Positions 32,087 to 33,218 of a stretch of DNA of 33,218 bases are shown here, one piece after another (the first letter of the stretch is position 1; each line of letters opens with the position of its first letter). The stretch lies in NCBI GenBank assembly GCA_017546725.1, contig JAFYRX010000025.1, forward strand, positions 1 to 33,218, read 5' to 3'. Made by a program: the position numbers and the translations under genes. The notes under the pieces were generated by a model, which was not told the DNA's origin, searched no databases, and was given only the letters and a program-made list of their open reading frames with translations. This stretch comes from Alistipes sp. (lineage in GTDB: Bacteria > Bacteroidota > Bacteroidia > Bacteroidales > Rikenellaceae).

Positions 32087-32542
32087 ATGGACTTATCTGG
32101 AAATAAAGGGTTGTTGGATAGACACTTGGTGGCATTCTTCGCATCTCGTACTTCGCCGCCAGAGGCGCTTGACCTCGCTCGGCAGTGGGCTCACGAAATT
32201 GCAGAAACCGATAAGGTGATAATCAGTGGCTTTCATTCTCCGATAGAACGAGCGGTACTCAATATTCTCCTTGCAAACGGCTGTTCTGTTGTGGTTGCTC
32301 TGGGACGTTCGCTCTATCGTAATATCCCCGAATATTTGCGTGAGGCCTATTCCGAGAATAGGGTTTTGTTTATCTCGTTCCGCGATTTATCACGCCAAAA
32401 TAGTGCGTCGTCGCAGATGCGTAATTGGTGTGTGGCCGATATTGCCGAAGATACGGTGTTTGCTCCATACTTATCGTCGAGCCAATTATCGACACTCCAT
32501 CATTATCTGTCAGGCGGCTCAAAGAGAGTGTTGGTACTTTAA
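32087..32542 (+). CDS. Small DprA/Smf-like Rossmann-fold protein
   Basis: A 151-residue protein that keeps only the core of a DprA/Smf-type Rossmann domain. LVAFFASRTSPPEALDLARQWAHEIA parallels the DprA pattern VAIVGSR-x-S-x-YG-x-x-A; VIISGFHSPIERAVLNILLANGCSVVVALGRSLYRNIPEYLRE parallels SGLARGID-x-AH...GGxTIAVLGxGLDxxYP; VLFISF follows. The N-terminal SAM-like and C-terminal winged-helix domains of full DprA (about 370 residues) are absent. Full DprA binds single-stranded DNA and loads RecA in transformation; this short form may bind a nucleotide or nucleic acid, but its role is unknown. The ATG follows the T-run of the 6S-like RNA directly, so it is probably expressed by read-through from that RNA, as the gene after 6S RNA is in Proteobacteria. 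Confidence 0.72.
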   Translation: MDLSGNKGLLDRHLVAFFASRTSPPEALDLARQWAHEIAETDKVIISGFHSPIERAVLNILLANGCSVVVALGRSLYRNIPEYLREAYSENRVLFISFRDLSRQNSASSQMRNWCVADIAEDTVFAPYLSSSQLSTLHHYLSGGSKRVLVL

Positions 32543-32696
32543 TGAGGGAGTGATTGTCGAGAGTCGTGTTGCTGCGGTTGGATAGAAATGTGATTTGTCG
32601 TGTCTATAATATATATAGGTATGGCCGAAAATGCATTTTTTTTAACTTTTTGCAAAAAAAAAGTGTCACAATGTTTTTTAATTCGCAAAGAGTCGC

Positions 32697-32704
32697 TATA
32701 TTTG
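32697..32704 (+). promoter_or_regulatory. Upstream promoter (P1) of the tRNA operon
   Basis: TATATTTG is a perfect -7 element followed by GCACTCG; the -33 element is only T-rich. Confidence 0.6.
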
Positions 32705-32744
32705 CACTCGATTTTCCGAGTTTAGAAGAATACGGAATGTCAAA

Positions 32745-32757
32745 TGTTCTTTGAACA
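32745..32757 (+). promoter_or_regulatory. boxA-like antitermination element
   Basis: TGTTCTTTGAACA resembles the rRNA boxA core TGCTCTTTAACA and lies between P1 and P2 in the tRNA leader. Nus-factor antitermination is inferred. Confidence 0.5.
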
Positions 32758-32818
32758 AGCGAAGCAGGGCTTTTTTTAGGGTCGCTAAATAAAGTTTGTA
32801 AAAAAAAGTTGCAAATAA

Positions 32819-32849
32819 TTTGGAGATTAAAAAAAAATACCTACCTTTG
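32819..32849 (+). promoter_or_regulatory. Proximal promoter (P2) of the tRNA operon
   Basis: TTTG at 32819-32822, exactly 19 nt, then TACCTTTG at 32842-32849: a full consensus match, 21 bases before the first tRNA. Confidence 0.8.
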
Positions 32850-32870
32850 CATCCCGTAAACGGTAAAGAT

Positions 32871-32944
32871 GCCGATGTAGCTCAGTTGGCCAGAGCACGT
32901 GATTTGTAATCTCGGGGTCGTGGGTTCGAATCCCTCCATCGGCT
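32871..32944 (+). tRNA. tRNA-Thr (anticodon TGT)
   Basis: The acceptor stem GCCGATG pairs with CATCGGC; the anticodon loop is TTTGTAA, giving TGT; the T-loop is TTCGAAT. No CCA is encoded. By eye one U-U opposition falls in the anticodon stem (29-41) and one in the T stem (50-64). Confidence 0.95.
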
Positions 32945-32977
32945 CATCAAGGACAGAGGTCCAACCGTTAAAATATT

Positions 32978-33060
32978 GGGAAGATACCAGAGTGGCCAAA
33001 TGGGGCAGACTGTAAATCTGCTGGCGTACGCCTTCGGTGGTTCGAATCCATCTCTTCCCA
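32978..33060 (+). tRNA. tRNA-Tyr (anticodon GTA)
   Basis: A type II tRNA with acceptor stem GGGAAGA/TCTTCCC, anticodon stem GCAGA/TCTGC around CTGTAAA (GTA), and a long variable arm with GGCG/CGCC. No CCA is encoded. Confidence 0.96.
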
Positions 33061-33129
33061 CTACAGACCGGTCGGGGTTGCAAGAGTCTTTTAAGACAAG
33101 GATGGTGCGCTCTGATGCGGTTTATTTTT

Positions 33130-33202
33130 GCGGAAGTAGCTCAGTTGATAGAGCATTAGCCTTCCAAGCTAAGGGTCGCGAGTTTGAGCCTCGTCTTCCG
33201 CT
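33130..33202 (+). tRNA. tRNA-Gly (anticodon TCC)
   Basis: Acceptor stem GCGGAAG/CTTCCGC, anticodon stem TTAGC/GCTAA around CTTCCAA (TCC). The D-loop AGTTGATA has A19 and the T-loop TTTGAGC has U56, replacing the usual G19 and C56. No CCA is encoded. Confidence 0.95.
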
Positions 33203-33218
33203 CTAACCGAGGTAACAC

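Larger units (their letters stand above)
32543..32870 (+). other. Leader and promoter region of the tRNA operon
   Basis: This 328-base spacer holds no credible gene. It carries two tandem promoters, a small hairpin ACTCG/CGAGT (32706-32710 and 32717-32721), a boxA-like element and long A/T runs. Confidence 0.65.

Noticed and set aside
32841-33206. ORFs across the tRNA genes on both strands
   Set aside because: The sequence is three overlapping-free tRNA genes; the apparent proteins are translated tRNA, a well-known false call.

Overview
The window comes from a member of the Bacteroidales, and its gene content fits Alistipes (Rikenellaceae) best. Evidence for the order: many promoters match the Bacteroidetes consensus TTTG-N19/20-TAnnTTTG instead of the E. 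coli -35/-10; Shine-Dalgarno sequences are scarce; there is a large CarboxypepD_reg/outer-membrane beta-barrel protein and secreted GH20, GDPD and SGNH enzymes; and the tRNA Thr(TGT)-Tyr(GTA)-Gly(TCC) run at the right end usually precedes tuf in this phylum. The genus is an inference, leaning on a possible sulfonolipid-type alpha-oxoamine synthase. I saw no phage, transposon, CRISPR array or plasmid feature. The window looks like ordinary core chromosome.

Layout. (1) 1-2142: the N-terminal third of ATP-dependent PEP carboxykinase (minus strand) diverges from hemW. (2) 2349-11366: a plus-strand storage-glucan cluster of a glycogen synthase (GT3)-glycogen phosphorylase (GT35) fusion, a GH133 debranching enzyme, a GT4 glycosyltransferase and a GH57 enzyme. 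Synthesis and phosphorolysis sit in one 1415-residue polypeptide. No ADP-glucose pyrophosphorylase or GH13 branching enzyme lies nearby. (3) 11391-15364: a metallophosphoesterase converges on a GDPD phosphodiesterase through a shared bidirectional terminator, followed by the minus-strand group pyrH, tlpA-like, frr. (4) 15582-18476: a LamG lipoprotein, a strongly codon-biased alpha-oxoamine synthase and a lipocalin. (5) 18460-24093: minus-strand dxs with a coupled secreted protein, a radical SAM protein and an AraC regulator, then a divergent dihydroorotate-dehydrogenase-like gene. (6) 24113-31619: minus-strand SGNH hydrolase, a beta-barrel protein with a Gly-rich tail, and the group yitT-like, GNAT, GH20. 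(7) 31829-33202: a probable 6S-type RNA directly upstream of a tiny DprA-like gene, then a tRNA operon with two promoters and a boxA-like element.

The most interesting items are the GT3-GT35 fusion and the RNA-level structure after it; the rod-shaped 6S-like RNA beside an orphan DprA-like protein; the possible cysteate/serine acyl-condensing enzyme; the PyrD-like protein that lacks the usual active-site Cys; and a tRNA-Gly in which the near-universal G19-C56 tertiary pair reads A19-U56. Nothing here is an obvious defence or mobile system.
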